A stretch of 64,000 bases of DNA, from contig NC_080078.1 in assembly GCF_949987535.1 (NCBI RefSeq), positions 30,648,942 through 30,712,941 on the forward strand. The letters are read 5' to 3'. The notes below the pieces were generated by a model that made no database searches, had not been told where the DNA came from, and saw nothing but the letters and a program-made list of their open reading frames with translations. Numbering within the stretch: position 1 is the stretch's first letter; each line of letters begins with the position of its first letter. This document shows, piece by piece, positions 48,164 through 59,394 of the stretch. A program made the position numbers and the translations under genes. The stretch is from Balaenoptera acutorostrata. Its lineage: Eukaryota; Chordata; Mammalia; Artiodactyla; Balaenopteridae.

Positions 48164-48517
48164 TGTGAACTGAATGTTTGCATCCCTCCAAAATTCCTAT
48201 GTTGAAACCTAACCCCCAGTGTATTAGGAGGTATGGCCTTTGGGAGGTGATTAGGTCATAAGGGTGGAGCCCTCATGAATGGGATTAGCACCCTTATAAA
48301 AGAGACCCCAGAGAGCTCCCTGATCCCCTTCTGCCATGTGAGGACACAGTGAGAAGAGTTATGTCTGTGAATCAAGAAGCAGGTCCTCACTAGACTCTGA
48401 ATCTGCTGGTGCCTTGATCTTGGACTTCCAGCCTCCAGAACTGTGAGAAAGAAATATCTGTTTATAAGCCACCCAGTCTCTGGTATTTTGTTATAGCAGC
48501 CTGAATGGATTAGGACA
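48164..48517 (+). mobile_element. MaLR-type solo LTR
   Basis: TGTGAACTGAATGTTTG to GGATTAGGACA, with GGAGGTGATTAGGTCATAAG, CTTATAAAAGAGACCCCAGA (a TATA-like box) and CCTCCAGAACTGTGAGA. The subfamily is uncertain. No clear target duplication. Confidence 0.82.
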
Positions 48518-49490
48518 GTCAGTGTCGAATCAGAGCAGACTCCCCCTTCATGAGATCCTGGAGCTCTTGTTGTGCCAGGCATTAGTCCTCTAGTGACTGA
48601 TTATGAGAAGGTGGGGGTGGGCGCGGTTCCTGAGGGAGGGGCTGAGTAGCAGAGGGACTTGAAGTCCCTGAAGGCTGTGGCAATCAGAACCCAGGCATTT
48701 CAGTATTTTAATAACCATCTCGGTTGTACCCGTATGTATCAGCTTGATATCACACTAGAGTAGTAGTGAGATCTCTTATGTCTTTTATGCCAAAGCGTGT
48801 GCAGTGGTTTTCCAGGACAGGAAAGAGGATGGCCGTCTCCTCTGCCGTATGTCAAGCCATGCCCTGAAATGGGGAGATGGGGCTGAAAACATTTCGAAGT
48901 TCCCTTTCTTGAAATATGGGTAGAAATGTGCTTTCTTCTTACTTGTACCTCCTAGCCCAGTGCTCTTCCCTTCTCTCCTGTGAGTTAATTGTCCACCTGT
49001 ACTCCACAGGCATGCCTCCCTCCCATGGTAAGAGGCAGGCATGGGAGCTGAAGCCAGCTTTGCTTCCAGCACCCACCTCCCACCCCCTTGCTCCTTGTCT
49101 TCCAGGGCAAGACCTTCCCAAGCAACTCCTGTTTTCATTGGCATTAAATGAAAGGATCTGTTTCCGTCTCTGGTTTTGGGGTGTGATGTGGTTGCTTGCA
49201 GAAACACAAAAATAAACTTGTAGCCTACTGGAAATAGTCCAAGCGTAAGTGAGCTTTGTTAAAGACCAGCTTTCAGAAGATGGCCGTGGATGTGCCTTAG
49301 TGGGATCGTGTCCTTGATTGGCGTAGAGTCCGCGGCGCTCCTCCCTCCTCTAGAATGGGAAATTCTCCTTCCCCATCCTGGTGCGTAGAGGTTTTCAAAT
49401 CCTAATGCTTTCCAGGGAAATGAGGCATGTCTCTGGCTTCATCTGAGGGTAGGAGGAACCTGGGATATTTTGGAGTTTATTGTGTGAGAG

Positions 49491-49888
49491 TGTTATGGGC
49501 TCAGTTGTGTCCCCCTAAAAACTATATGTTGAAGTCCTAACCCCCGGTACCTCAGAATGTGACTGTATTTGGAGATGGGGTGTTTAAAGAGGTAAGTAAG
49601 GTACAATGAGGTCATATTCAGGTTAAAATGGGTTCTAATACAATGTGACTCATGTCGTTACAAGAAGAGGAGATTAGGACACAGACATGCACAGAGGAAA
49701 GACTGTATAAAGACACAGGGAGAAGATGGCCATCTGCAAGGCAAGGAGAGAGGCCTCAGAAGAAACCCACCCTGCTGACACCTTGATCTCAGACTTGTAG
49801 CCTCCAGAACTGTGAGAAGATAAATTTCTCTTGTTGAAGCCACCTAGTCTATGGCACTTTGTTATGGCAGGCCTAGCAAACCAATACA
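49491..49888 (+). mobile_element. MLT1A-type solo LTR (ERVL-MaLR)
   Basis: Starts TGTTATGGGCTCAGTTGTGT, ends CCAATACA, 398 bp, with a perfect 5-bp target duplication GAGAG on both sides. Contains the typical CCTCCAGAACTGTGAGA and polyadenylation-like GATAAATTTC. Confidence 0.9.
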
Positions 49889-50156
49889 GAGAGGTTGGGT
49901 GGTACTTCAAGCTTAATTCCAAGCCTCCTTAGTGCTCTAATTCTACTCCCGAACTGGGAGGGAGTTAAGATGTCCAGCTCAGAGCCCAGACCCCCATCTT
50001 CTCTAAGACTGACTTTGTTCTTCTCATTGTAAGGTTTCTGTCCTGGCAGCGGGGCTCCTGCATTGAGGAACTGAGTCCTTGTCTTGGGATCCTTCCTAGA
50101 ACACCTCTAGGACGTCAGTGCTTCCTAAATAGTTTTACTCTAATAGCCTCAGGGAA

Positions 50157-51502
50157 TGTGGCACACAGAAGAGCGGTCCCCCAAAGATGTCCTAATCTCT
50201 GGAAACTGTGAATACATTACCTTTATGGCAAAAGGCACTTTGCAAATATGATTAAGTTAAGGATCTTCAAGGGGGGATATTCTTCTGGATTATCTGGTGG
50301 GTCCAATGTAATTACAAGGATTCTTATACGAGGGAGACTGGGGTGAGAGATGAGATAGGATGACAGAAGCAGAGATTGGAGTGATTTCCTTTGAAGGTGG
50401 AGGCAGGGGCCATGAGCCAAGGAACGCAGGCAGCCTTAAGCAGCTGGGAAAGGCCAGGGGACAGATCCTCCTATAGAGCCTCCAGAAGGAACACAATCCT
50501 ACTGATACCTTGATTTTATTTTTATATTTTTTTCCTTTTTTTTTTTAACATCTTTATTGGAGTATAATTGGTTTACAGTGGTGTGTTAGTTTCTGCTATA
50601 TAACAAAGTGAATCATCTATACATATGTATGTATCCCCATATCTCCTCCCTCTTGCGTCTCCCTCCCACCCTCCCTTATCCCACCCCTCTAGGTGGTCAC
50701 AAAGCACCGAGCTGATCTCCCTGTGCTATGCGGCTGCTTCCCACTAGCTATCTGTTTTACATTTGGTAGTGTGTATATGTCCATGCCACTCTCTCACTTC
50801 GTCCCAGCTTACCCTTCCCCCTCCCCTCATCCTCAAGTCCATTCTCTATGTCTGCGTCTTTATTAGTGTCCTGCCCCAGGTTCTTCATAACCATTTATTT
50901 TTGATTCCATATATATGTGTTAGCATACGATATTTGTTTTTCTCTTTCTGACTTACCTCACTCTGTAGGACAGTCTCTAGGTCCATCCACCTCACTACAA
51001 ATAACTCAATTTCGTTTCTTTTTATGGCTGAGTAATATTCCATTGTATGTATGTGCCACATCTTCTTTATCCATTCATCTGTCGATGGACACCTAGGTTG
51101 CTTCCATGTCCTGGCTATTGTAAATAGAGCTGCAATGAACATTGTGGTACATGACTCTGAATTATGCTTTTCTCAGGGTATATGCTCAGTAGTGGGATTG
51201 CTGGGTCATATGGTAGTTCATTTTTAGTTTTTTAAGGAACCTCCATACTGTTCTCCATAGTGGCTATATCAGTTTACATTCCCACCAACAGTGCAAGAGT
51301 GTTCCCTTTCCTCCACACCCTCTCCAGCATTTATTATTTGTAGATTTTTTGATGATGGCCATTCTGACTGACACCTTGATTTTAGTCTAGTGAGACCCAT
51401 TTCAGGCTTTGGACCTCTAGAGCTGTAAGAGAACAAATTTGTGTTGCTTCAAGCCACTAAGTTTGTGGTAATTTTTTCCAGCAGCCTTAGGAAACCAATA
51501 CA
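50157..51502 (+). mobile_element. MaLR (MLT1-type) solo LTR interrupted by L1
   Basis: Left part runs from TGTGGCACACAG to the L1 target site, right part from 51385 to AATACA. The family pattern AAAGATGTCCTAATC, GGGCCATGAGCCAAGGAA and AAGCCACTAAGTTTGTGG is clear. LTR length without the L1 is about 480 bp. Confidence 0.8.
50519..51366 (-). mobile_element. LINE L1 3' end, 5'-truncated, inside a MaLR LTR
   Basis: Left T-run then AACATCTTTATTGGAGTATA is the inverted 3' end of the cetartiodactyl L1. The frame 50885-51142 (-) reads the ORF2 C-terminal motif WIKKMWHIHTMEYYSAIK. Target duplication ACTGAYACCTTGATTTTA at 50501-50518 and 51367-51384. No intact ORF2. Confidence 0.92.
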
Positions 51503-51789
51503 GGGGGAAAGTCTGGTAAACATACCCTGGAGGGCAGGCTGTGCCCCAAATGCCTTCTCTCTGTGCTTTATCTTAGAAATTCATGGGGGTTATGCAGCCC
51601 ATCTCATAATGTAACTATGATGTTATTAAAGCCAAAATAATTGTAAAGTGACTTGTCAGATAGATGTGTCAGTTTTTCCCTTCACCAAGGAGTCATGAGA
51701 AAGTGATGCTCTGGGAAATTCTACTGTATTTATTCTCTCTGTGTGTGTACTGCTGGGCCATGCATCCCTCTGTTGGAGAATCCTGCGAG

Positions 51790-52005
51790 AGTATGTGCTT
51801 TGAATCCAGACAGCTCAAAACCTGGCTCCTCAGCTTACTAGCTCTGTGTCCTTGGGCAAGTCACTTAACTATCCTAAGCCTCAACTTCCTTATATATAAA
51901 ATACATGAATAGTAATACCAATCTTGCAAGGTTGTTGTGAAGATCAGTAATTACCTGTGAAAAGTGTATAGCACCTTGCTTGGCACATAAAGTAGAACCT
52001 GCTAT
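51790..52005 (+). mobile_element. MIR SINE
   Basis: CTAGCTCTGTGTCCTTGGGC, AAGTCACTTAACTATCCTAA and CTTGCAAGGTTGTTGTGAAG. Confidence 0.85.
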
Positions 52006-52014
52006 GCTAACAGT

Positions 52015-52192
52015 AATATATCCTACATATTAACACTTCACATCCTCACAACAGCACGATGAAGTAGGTTTCATTATCATCCCCATTTTACAGATGAAGA
52101 AATTGAGGCCCAGAGAACTTAAGGTGTGTGTCTGAACGCACACAGGTGGTTAAGTGGTAGAGCCAGGATTTGAACCCAGTTCTAGTTTGGCT
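52015..52192 (-). mobile_element. MIR SINE, inverted
   Basis: CATTTTACAGATGAAGAAAT, ACACAGGTGGTTAAGTGGTA and AGCCAGGATTTGAACCCAG. Tail to tail with the previous copy, and abutting a MER20. Confidence 0.85.
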
Positions 52193-52197
52193 CTCGG

Positions 52198-52397
52198 GCA
52201 GAGTTTCTCAGCCTCGGCACTACTGATGTGGTGGCTGGAGTGTGTGTGGGGGGCTGTCCTGTGCATTGTAGGCTGTTTAGCAGCATCCCTGGGCTCTCCC
52301 ACTCGATTCCGGTAGTGGGATCCTGCAGCCCCAGTTGTGACAAACCAAAATGTCTCCAGACCTGCTAAATGTTCCCTGGGTGAGAACCCTGGTTCTG
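52198..52397. mobile_element. MER20-type hAT transposon
   Basis: AGAGTTTCTCAGCCTCGGCA, GGGGCTGTCCTGTGCATTGT, AGCAGCATCCCTGG, AAAATGTCTCCAGACCTGC and GTGAGAACCCTGG in MER20 order. Confidence 0.88.
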
Positions 52398-53036
52398 GGT
52401 TTTGAGGTCTGCTCACTGTGCAATACCATCTACACAGTAGGTGCTTAACAAGTGAAGTCTTCATTACACTTTGGGCCCTATGTTTCACAAAACCTTCGAA
52501 GCTCTAAGTAGACAAGTGTCAGTTGATGTTCCTGCCTCTTTATCTAGCCAGCATCCAGTGGAATCTGTTCTTCTGTTTGGGGGTTGGTGTCCAGCCCTGG
52601 CAGAACTTTGTGTGCGAGAATGTTAATACTTTTCCATTGGCTTCCCTGGCAGCTGAGGAGTGCTGCGGCAGACTGAGTAAGGGCACTGAGCAGATTGCAA
52701 AAGGCATGGACGCTTGTGCACATAGGCGCTTAATACTCTTTTGAGAGGGATGATTCATGTAGCTCACACATGGCCTTACGGGGAGTTGCCTGAACAATTA
52801 ATGTGCCTCTGCCAGATTCTTCACGAACAGAGTTTTCCCCATCGCTCTTGGACCTGGATGGGAAAAAAGAGTTAAGAAATTCAGGATACTTGGGGAAGAG
52901 AAAAGAGGAAGAACGAATTAATAATGAGCTCTCTGGTAATTTGAGCATTTCTCCAAAATACATTGAGATCAACTTTTATCTCGTAAACGAATCTATTAAC
53001 TTTTATGGTTGATTTGGGTTAGGGTAATTGGTTGAA

Positions 53037-53140
53037 AGAACTCATTAAAGCAGCCAAAATCTATGGTTCAACTGCATGTAGGAAAGATTCTGTTCCCTTA
53101 CCATACCTCTGCCTCTAAGTAGTGGTATCAAAAATACAAA
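53037..53140 (+). repeat. 104-bp direct repeat, copy A
   Basis: Aligns without gaps to 55551-55654 with 6 mismatches (about 94% identity). Shared words: CATTAAAGCAGCC, ACTGCATGTAGGAAAG and TAAGTAGTGGTATCAAAAAT. The similarity stops abruptly on both sides. I do not recognise a repeat family. An inverted L1 starts about 25 bp downstream. Confidence 0.9.
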
Positions 53141-53164
53141 CTGTCAGCCACACAGCCATGACAT

Positions 53165-53460
53165 GAGATCTAGATCATCCATGTTGTAGCATGTATCGGT
53201 ACTTTATTCCCTTTTATGTCTGAATAATATTCCACTGTGGATAAACACACTTTGTTTAGCCATTCATCGATTGATGGACATTTGTGTTGTTTTCACCTTT
53301 TGACTATTATGAATAGTGCTGCTGTGAGCATTTGTGTACAGTTTTTTGTTGTTGAACACCTGTTTTCAATTCTTTCAACCTGTTTTGTTGTTGAACACCT
53401 GTATATACCGAACAGATTGCTGGGTCACATGGTAATGCTACATTTAACTTATTGAAGATT
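53165..53460 (-). mobile_element. LINE L1 ORF2 end, inverted
   Basis: TCTGAATAATATTCCACTGT, TTAGCCATTCATCGATTGAT, AGTGCTGCTGTGAGCATTTG and GATTGCTGGGTCACATGGTA. Confidence 0.82.
53344..53402 (+). repeat. 39-bp-spaced internal duplication
   Basis: TTTTGTTGTTGAACACCTGT occurs at 53344-53363 and 53383-53402 within the inverted L1, a small tandem duplication of about 39 bp. Confidence 0.8.
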
Positions 53461-53618
53461 GACCTTTTTTTTTTTTTACTTTTTTTCCTACAGTGCTTTT
53501 CTTTACATCTTAAAATAAATTTTAAAAGGAAATGCTATAGCAATACAAAAAATAGAAACCAGTTTCCTCTGCCATAAATAGATGGCAACAGTAAACTAAC
53601 AAACAAAATCTCTCTCTT

Positions 53619-53636
53619 ACACACACACACACACAC
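53619..53636 (+). repeat. (AC)n microsatellite
   Basis: Nine AC units after CTCTCTCTT. Confidence 0.88.
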
Positions 53637-53939
53637 AAACTTAAAAGAAAAATAAAAAAGAGGAAACACAGAAGTGCTATTAAATATAACTAGGTGCTAT
53701 TTCCTACTAAGGCTTAACATTTTAAAAGGGCATTAGAAAGTGTTAGAAAGGTGTTGAAGATCTATTAGCACCGAAATGAGACTTTCTCATCAACTAATTA
53801 GAACGACTGAAAGAGAATCAGGGTTTTATCCTATGTGCTTTAATGTTATTTTGTGCCTTGCTTGTGTAAGACAAAACCATCTCTGGTACCACATCTGGTC
53901 CTCTGGATCTGTCCATTCCTTAACTACCTGACTCTAGGT

Positions 53940-54330
53940 GACCACCTTCCTCTCTGTGTCACTGGGTCCCAATCACCTTTCACTGGGACTCTTGACTCCA
54001 GTCTTCGTGCCCATATGCTCACTATCAACCACCGCTCACACCACCAAAGGGGAGCTTTGAGCATATTAATCTCCACTCTCGAAGCTTTGATGATATTGCC
54101 ATTATTTCCAGGGTAAAATTTAAACCCTTAGCCAGGCACCTGAGAATCGCCGCAATCTGCTCCTCATCCCCTTCCCGCTCTTCTGTCTCCCGTACTGTAC
54201 TCATCAGGTGAACTCGGGAATCTTGCTCTTCCTTCCACATTCCCCCTCGTTCTGACGCTGTCACTGAGTTCTTCCCTCCCTCCTCCACCCTCACCTGTGT
54301 TGATGGACCTCTCAGTGTTCTTACCAAGAT
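53940..54330 (+). mobile_element. Possible LINE L2 segment
   Basis: CAGGGTAAAATTTAAACCCT, ATCTGCTCCTCATCCCC and TGTGTTGATGGACCTCTCAG loosely follow the L2 order of an upstream block. Diverged. Confidence 0.35.
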
Positions 54331-55204
54331 CAAATGTGATAAGCCTATGGAAACCCTGAAAACTCTAAAAAGAAATACAAATGCAAAACAGGTCATTGCT
54401 AGTCCTGCTTTGTCTTAGGTCCTTTAAATTTTGAGTGTGAAGGTGCGTTTTCCACTTCTCAGTTTGGAGGCAGTTACCTTCCTCTGCCTCCTGTGCCCCA
54501 CAGACAGAACATCCTCCCATACGGCTGAACGTCTTCCTCTCTTTGTCCTTGCTGTAGCCACTTCCGTCTCCCCCCAGCCCCCACCCAGTGCCTGGTATAT
54601 GTGGTTCGAAAGAGCAAATCTGTGTCCACCGGCCCGAGAGGCTGTCTTGCCAGCGTAGACCAGCAGTGAGAAAGCTGTAGCTGCACTGGCTCCAACAAAT
54701 ATACTTTCTTTCCTTATTTTTCTTCCCTTATTAGTTGCATCTTTGAATATTCTTTGTCTAATAAGAAGTGACAGTTTAATCGTTTGGGTTTTTTAAATTG
54801 ATACTCTGCTACACAGCTGACCACACGTGATAAGGCAGGCAGCTCAGCCTCATGGCGTGATCCCCTCCCTCTTGCTCTTTGCATCAGAAGATTTGGGTGG
54901 AGCCATGGAACAGTTAATTCTATGAGTGACAAGAGTGTTGAAAACCACTGTAAGGCACAGGAGCTTCCCTGAGGAGAAGGGAGACAGGTGTGTGTGCAGG
55001 AACCGAAAGCACACAGTTCTCCCGGCCTCAAGGCTGCACCATCCCTTTTATTGTCCAGGGTCCCTCTGCCACTTACAGCAGACTTTCTGCGTGATTATTC
55101 ACTGTCTTGTGAAATCTTTTGAGCCTTTGGAAAGAAGGTACCTTAGACACCCAACATCATAATCGTTGACAGCATCAAAGTCGCATAATTGAACAAAATA
55201 ATCG

Positions 55205-55310
55205 ACAGAAGGGATGTATTTAACTCAAGCCATTAAGCAGATGTGGAAGATGCGGCTCAGAGTGGTTCAAGGACTTGCTGAGGGCACCCTCCCTCCTGAC
55301 TCCCGGTTCA
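55205..55310 (-). mobile_element. Possible MIR fragment, inverted
   Basis: AGATGCGGCTCAGAGTGGTT and CAAGGACTTGCTGAGGGCA only. Confidence 0.35.
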
Positions 55311-55550
55311 GGTGTCTCCTGGTCCGTCAGATGGTGCTGTTGAAAGGACCAGCAAGGACATCCTTTTTCTGTGATGGGGGATCCTCAGTGCAAACTTGTC
55401 ACTTACACCACATTGCCCTCAGATGAAATGTAAAACTACTGGCCGTACAAACCCTCTTACCCTGATTTCTGATCTCTGGCCACCTCTCTAACCTCCAGCC
55501 TCCATTCACTCCCCCCTTTTCAATTTCCTCTAGTCCTGCATTTCCCAGAG

Positions 55551-55654
55551 AGAGTTCATTAAAGCAGCCAACATCTATGGTTCCACTGCATGTAGGAAAG
55601 GTTCTGTTCCCTGACCATACCTCTGCCTCTAAGTAGTGGTATCAAAAATACAAA
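55551..55654 (+). repeat. 104-bp direct repeat, copy B
   Basis: Second copy of the 53037-53140 segment. The flanks are unrelated to those of copy A. Origin unknown: a local segmental duplication or two members of a dispersed family. Confidence 0.9.
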
Positions 55655-56139
55655 ATTAGTTCCGGGAGGTGTTCCCTCCAGAGAAGAGTTTGAGCCAAAA
55701 CAAGTTTAGAAGATGTTGAACATCAGGAAACCCTCGGATATTTACAACACATGTTATCCCATTCAAGGCTTTGAGAAGTCCTGCCCTATAGACTTCTTTT
55801 AAAATGTGTTTAAATTGTTTCCTAAATCGATTAAATCACAAAACTCCGCTTTTGTTTTTTATACAATGCTTGTCCTTGTTGGCTTGATAAAATATAATGA
55901 AAATAGTGCTCCAGTTGTTTCAATACGCCTGGCTTCTTGCCCGTGCTGCGGCCCTGCCTCTCTTTGGAACCCTTCAAAACTCATCTCAGAAGTCATCCCT
56001 CTGGGAGAACTTGCACCATTGCCCTCCATGGGATTAGGTGCCTTTCCTGTGCTTTTGCAGCTTCGGCATTCTGAAGCTGAGGATATTTTTGTTGAGAATA
56101 GGAACCATTCTTACCTATTTCCGTTCGTGTGTTCATTGA

Positions 56140-56270
56140 GTCATTCCATAAATATGTACTGCGCCTCCTGTGTCCTTTTGAAGGCACTGGGGATCCTGGG
56201 TGAATAGAACAAGCCCCTGCCCTCAGAGAGCTTACATTCAAGAGGATGGGGACAAAATATGAACTTGTGA
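56140..56270 (-). mobile_element. LINE L2 3' end, inverted
   Basis: CCATAAATATGTACTGCGCC, GGCACTGGGGATCCTGGGTG and CCCTCAGAGAGCTTACATTC. Confidence 0.75.
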
Positions 56271-56369
56271 CACATATGTAATGTTAGATTGTGGTAAGCG
56301 CTAGGATAAAAGCAGGGTAAAGAGGCTGAGAGTGACAGGAGCTGCCCTTCAGCGTAGGGTTTTCAGAAA

Positions 56370-56650
56370 ACCTGCATCAACTAGGATGGGTTAGGTTATG
56401 CTGCATAAACAATAACCCCTGCATCTTAATGGCTTATAACAATGGGGGCTTATTTCTCATTCATGCAACATACCCATCCAGGGGTCAACTCGGGGCTCTG
56501 CTCCACATCCCTCCACCTGGAGACCCAGGTGGACAGGGCCTGTGGCACATGGAGTGTGGCTGATTGTCATGGGCAGGAGAGAAGGGGTGTGATGAGTCAG
56601 GTACGAGCTCTTAAAGGCTTCAGCACACATCTGTTTGGCTACAGGTAACT
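56370..56650 (-). mobile_element. Diverged LTR-like repeat
   Basis: TAGGTTATGCTGCATAAACA and CTTAATGGCTTATAACAATG recall the same inverted repeat type, strongly diverged. Confidence 0.4.
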
Positions 56651-57259
56651 CAGGGGGAGAGGAAGGTGCTCTCCTGCCTTGTGCCTGGAAAGAGGGGAGC
56701 TGGAGTGGTTGGTGGGCAGCATGAATGAATACACAGAACCTCTCTCTGATGCAAGGACATGTGAGCAGACACCTTAATGCGAGAGGAAAGGAGCCATGTG
56801 GATATGGGGGAGGGGCACTTGGGGTGGAGGAAACAGCACGTGCGAAGACCCTTCAGCACTCAGCACAGGGTTTCGCATCCAGTAGGTAACCAGGCGGTGT
56901 TCGTTGAATGTAACATCTTGAATCCCAGGACATTGTGCATTTGTGGGGTCTTTCTATTCCAGTTGCCCAAGTGGCAGATTTAGGCAAGTGTACCTCTGTA
57001 GGAACAGAACATATCTAACCAGCCCAAATAAGGGTTGTTTGATACTGGAGTCTCTCAGTTAAAGAACTTAGAGTCAGTTTACTGAACTTATCTCTGGCTA
57101 CATGATTTATTTTGACCTGTCCTTTGTTTGAGGGCTTTTCCCTCAAGGATCTTATGTTCCAGCCACAAAACAAGATAGAAACAAGTAAGTCACTCTAACC
57201 ATACAATGTTTATAAAATTCATATAAAGAGGAAAACAAGTGTTTACCCATGTGTGTACC

Positions 57260-57425
57260 TCATGGCTTTATCATACTTGAAATGATTTTATCACCGTCCT
57301 GATTCCCTGGTACACTTCAAGAAGGCAGGGGCAGGTCTATCTACTTAGTATCCCTAGCACGTAGAATAGTGCCTGGCAAGTGATGGCTGGCCAGTACATC
57401 CAATACTTGTGGACTGGTTGACCAA
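57260..57425 (+). mobile_element. LINE L2 3' end
   Basis: AAGAAGGCAGGGGCAGGTCT, TAGTATCCCTAGCACGTAGA and ATAGTGCCTGGCAAGTG. Confidence 0.7.
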
Positions 57426-59040
57426 GGAAAGGGAAGGCTGCACATCTTTTAGAGTTTGGCTGTGGAGAGAGTGCTGACTTCAGCGCAATTGCCTGCCAAG
57501 AAGATGAAATGGATTTAACTAAAGGAAGAGTGAGTTTATCTGGTAAAGGCAGTGGTGAACTGAACACCCAGCCAAGAAGGATGATAAGGTAGAGAACAGT
57601 TTGCTGAGACCACAGGGAAATGAATCAGATCAGAGTGAGTGCTGGTGAGGAGGAAGAACAGGCTTGATGGATGAGAAAGATTTCAGTTGTGGAGCTGGGA
57701 GAAAGATTGCCACATGGTATCCATGGCGTTTAACCATAATTATGTCCATATTAAATGCTAACTTTGGCAAAAATAAGCAATTTGCCTGGGCTTATCCAGC
57801 CAGAGAGAACAGCATGAGTAAAGATGTAGGCGGCCAAGTACACGGTGTGTATGGGGAGCCATATGTAGATGGTGTGGTTGGAGCGTGGGGTGTTTGCATT
57901 TAAACCCTAACTCTTCGTGACTTTGATGCTAATTTGGGGCAAATGGAAATGGCACCAGCCACGTTCTTGGATCTGCCAGGTGTCTTGATTTTCCGGTAAC
58001 GGCTTGCTCAGTCCGGTGGTCTTCCCTACTCAGACCACCACTGTACCAGCTTTCCTGGTGGCCACTGCCGGGGAGAAGATGTCTGAGATGGGCCGGCTCA
58101 GGCACGCTCAGTGACTCCTTCTCAGGATGAGTGACAAGTTCAGCATCTCTGTTGGCATGATGCGAAGTCAGCAGAAGGTTCTGAGTGTGCAGGCTCGGCA
58201 TTTATCTTCCTGTTGGCTTGAATGAATGTCTCACCTGCAGCTGCCTCGATAAAAGCTGCAGTCTCTGATGAGGAGGGTTGGGGGTCAGTAGAGGCTGGGC
58301 TGCTTTCATGACTTTGACGGTTTTTGTTTGTTTGTTTGTTTTTAACAGGTTGGTATGTCCACCTGAAGAACCTGTAATGCCTTGAACTCAGAGGCTTTGG
58401 GGGAGCATGTATGTTAATGTTCCTTGAAAAGCTGAAATTACTGGACAAACACAAGATGGTAATGTCTGTGATAGTAATTATGATAAAGGCAGGAGGAAAC
58501 TTTTAAGTTGGCTGGCTTGATTTCATTTTAAGGAAGCAAAAATGGAGGCTGATGATGTTGGCCAAACATTGATCTTGCAGAAAATGCCCTGTTTTCCTGT
58601 AGATAAGAGATGTTCTAGGGAAATAGCTCTGTGATTTTTGAATTGAGTCCCTAGGGAGTCCCAGAATTTTGGGGTAACATATCTGTACCTTGAAGGAACA
58701 TTTGATTTTCATGCCCCATCATTTCCTTTTGTGTCATGCTTCAGTGCCTTGGTTACAAGTTGTTACCTGCATCTAGAAGGCCCCTCCCCACCCACTGGTA
58801 AAGTCAGGAACAGTTATTCACTTATAGGCCCCAGACACATTCTCTGGCCAGGAAAAGAGAGGGGAGCTCATAAGATTGAGAGGCTGAAGGAGCAGGGCCA
58901 AGGCAAGTCCTGGAGTTAGGGGAACAGAAACTACTCACAGTTCTTGGCAGGAACATGCTGTTTGAAACTAAAAAGGCTGTGGGACCCACTTTACATCCTG
59001 TGTCTCAGATCTTGACCAGGGGAAGCCATTTAATAGATTC
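57426..59040. other. Intronic stretch without named features
   Basis: Nothing confidently recognised. TTTGTTTGTTTGTTTG at about 58324 is a short simple repeat. Confidence 0.5.
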
Positions 59041-59060
59041 ACCAAGATGGTAGATGGCAA

Positions 59061-59235
59061 CAAGGACCTACTGTATAGCATAGGGAACTCTACTCAGTAC
59101 TCTGTAATAACCTATATAGGAAAAGAATCTGAAAAAGTAGATATATGATATGTATAACTGAATCACTTTGCCGTACATCTGAAACTAACACAACATTGTA
59201 AATCAAATATATTTCAATATAAAAAATTTAAAAAA
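59061..59235 (+). mobile_element. LINE L1 3' end, 5'-truncated
   Basis: CTACTGTATAGCATAGGGAA, GAATCACTTTGCCGTACATC and CTAACACAACATTGTAAATC, then an A-rich tail. Target duplications AAGATGGTAGATGGCAA (59044-59060) and AAGATGGTGGATGGCAA (59236-59252). Confidence 0.9.
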
Positions 59236-59394
59236 AAGATGGTGGATGGCAAGAGTAAGGATTCCCCAAAGGCATTTATGGTAGTGGTGGTTGCTATGCC
59301 AGCAAAGAAATGAACATATGTACATTTCATGCCTCAGCTCAGTGGTCATCCCCTCTTGGGAGCTTTCTCTGACTTCTTTGTTCACTTAGCATAT

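Noticed and set aside
50885..51142. Reverse-transcriptase-like peptide on the minus strand
   Set aside because: A truncated L1 ORF2 end, not a host gene; no intact ORF2.
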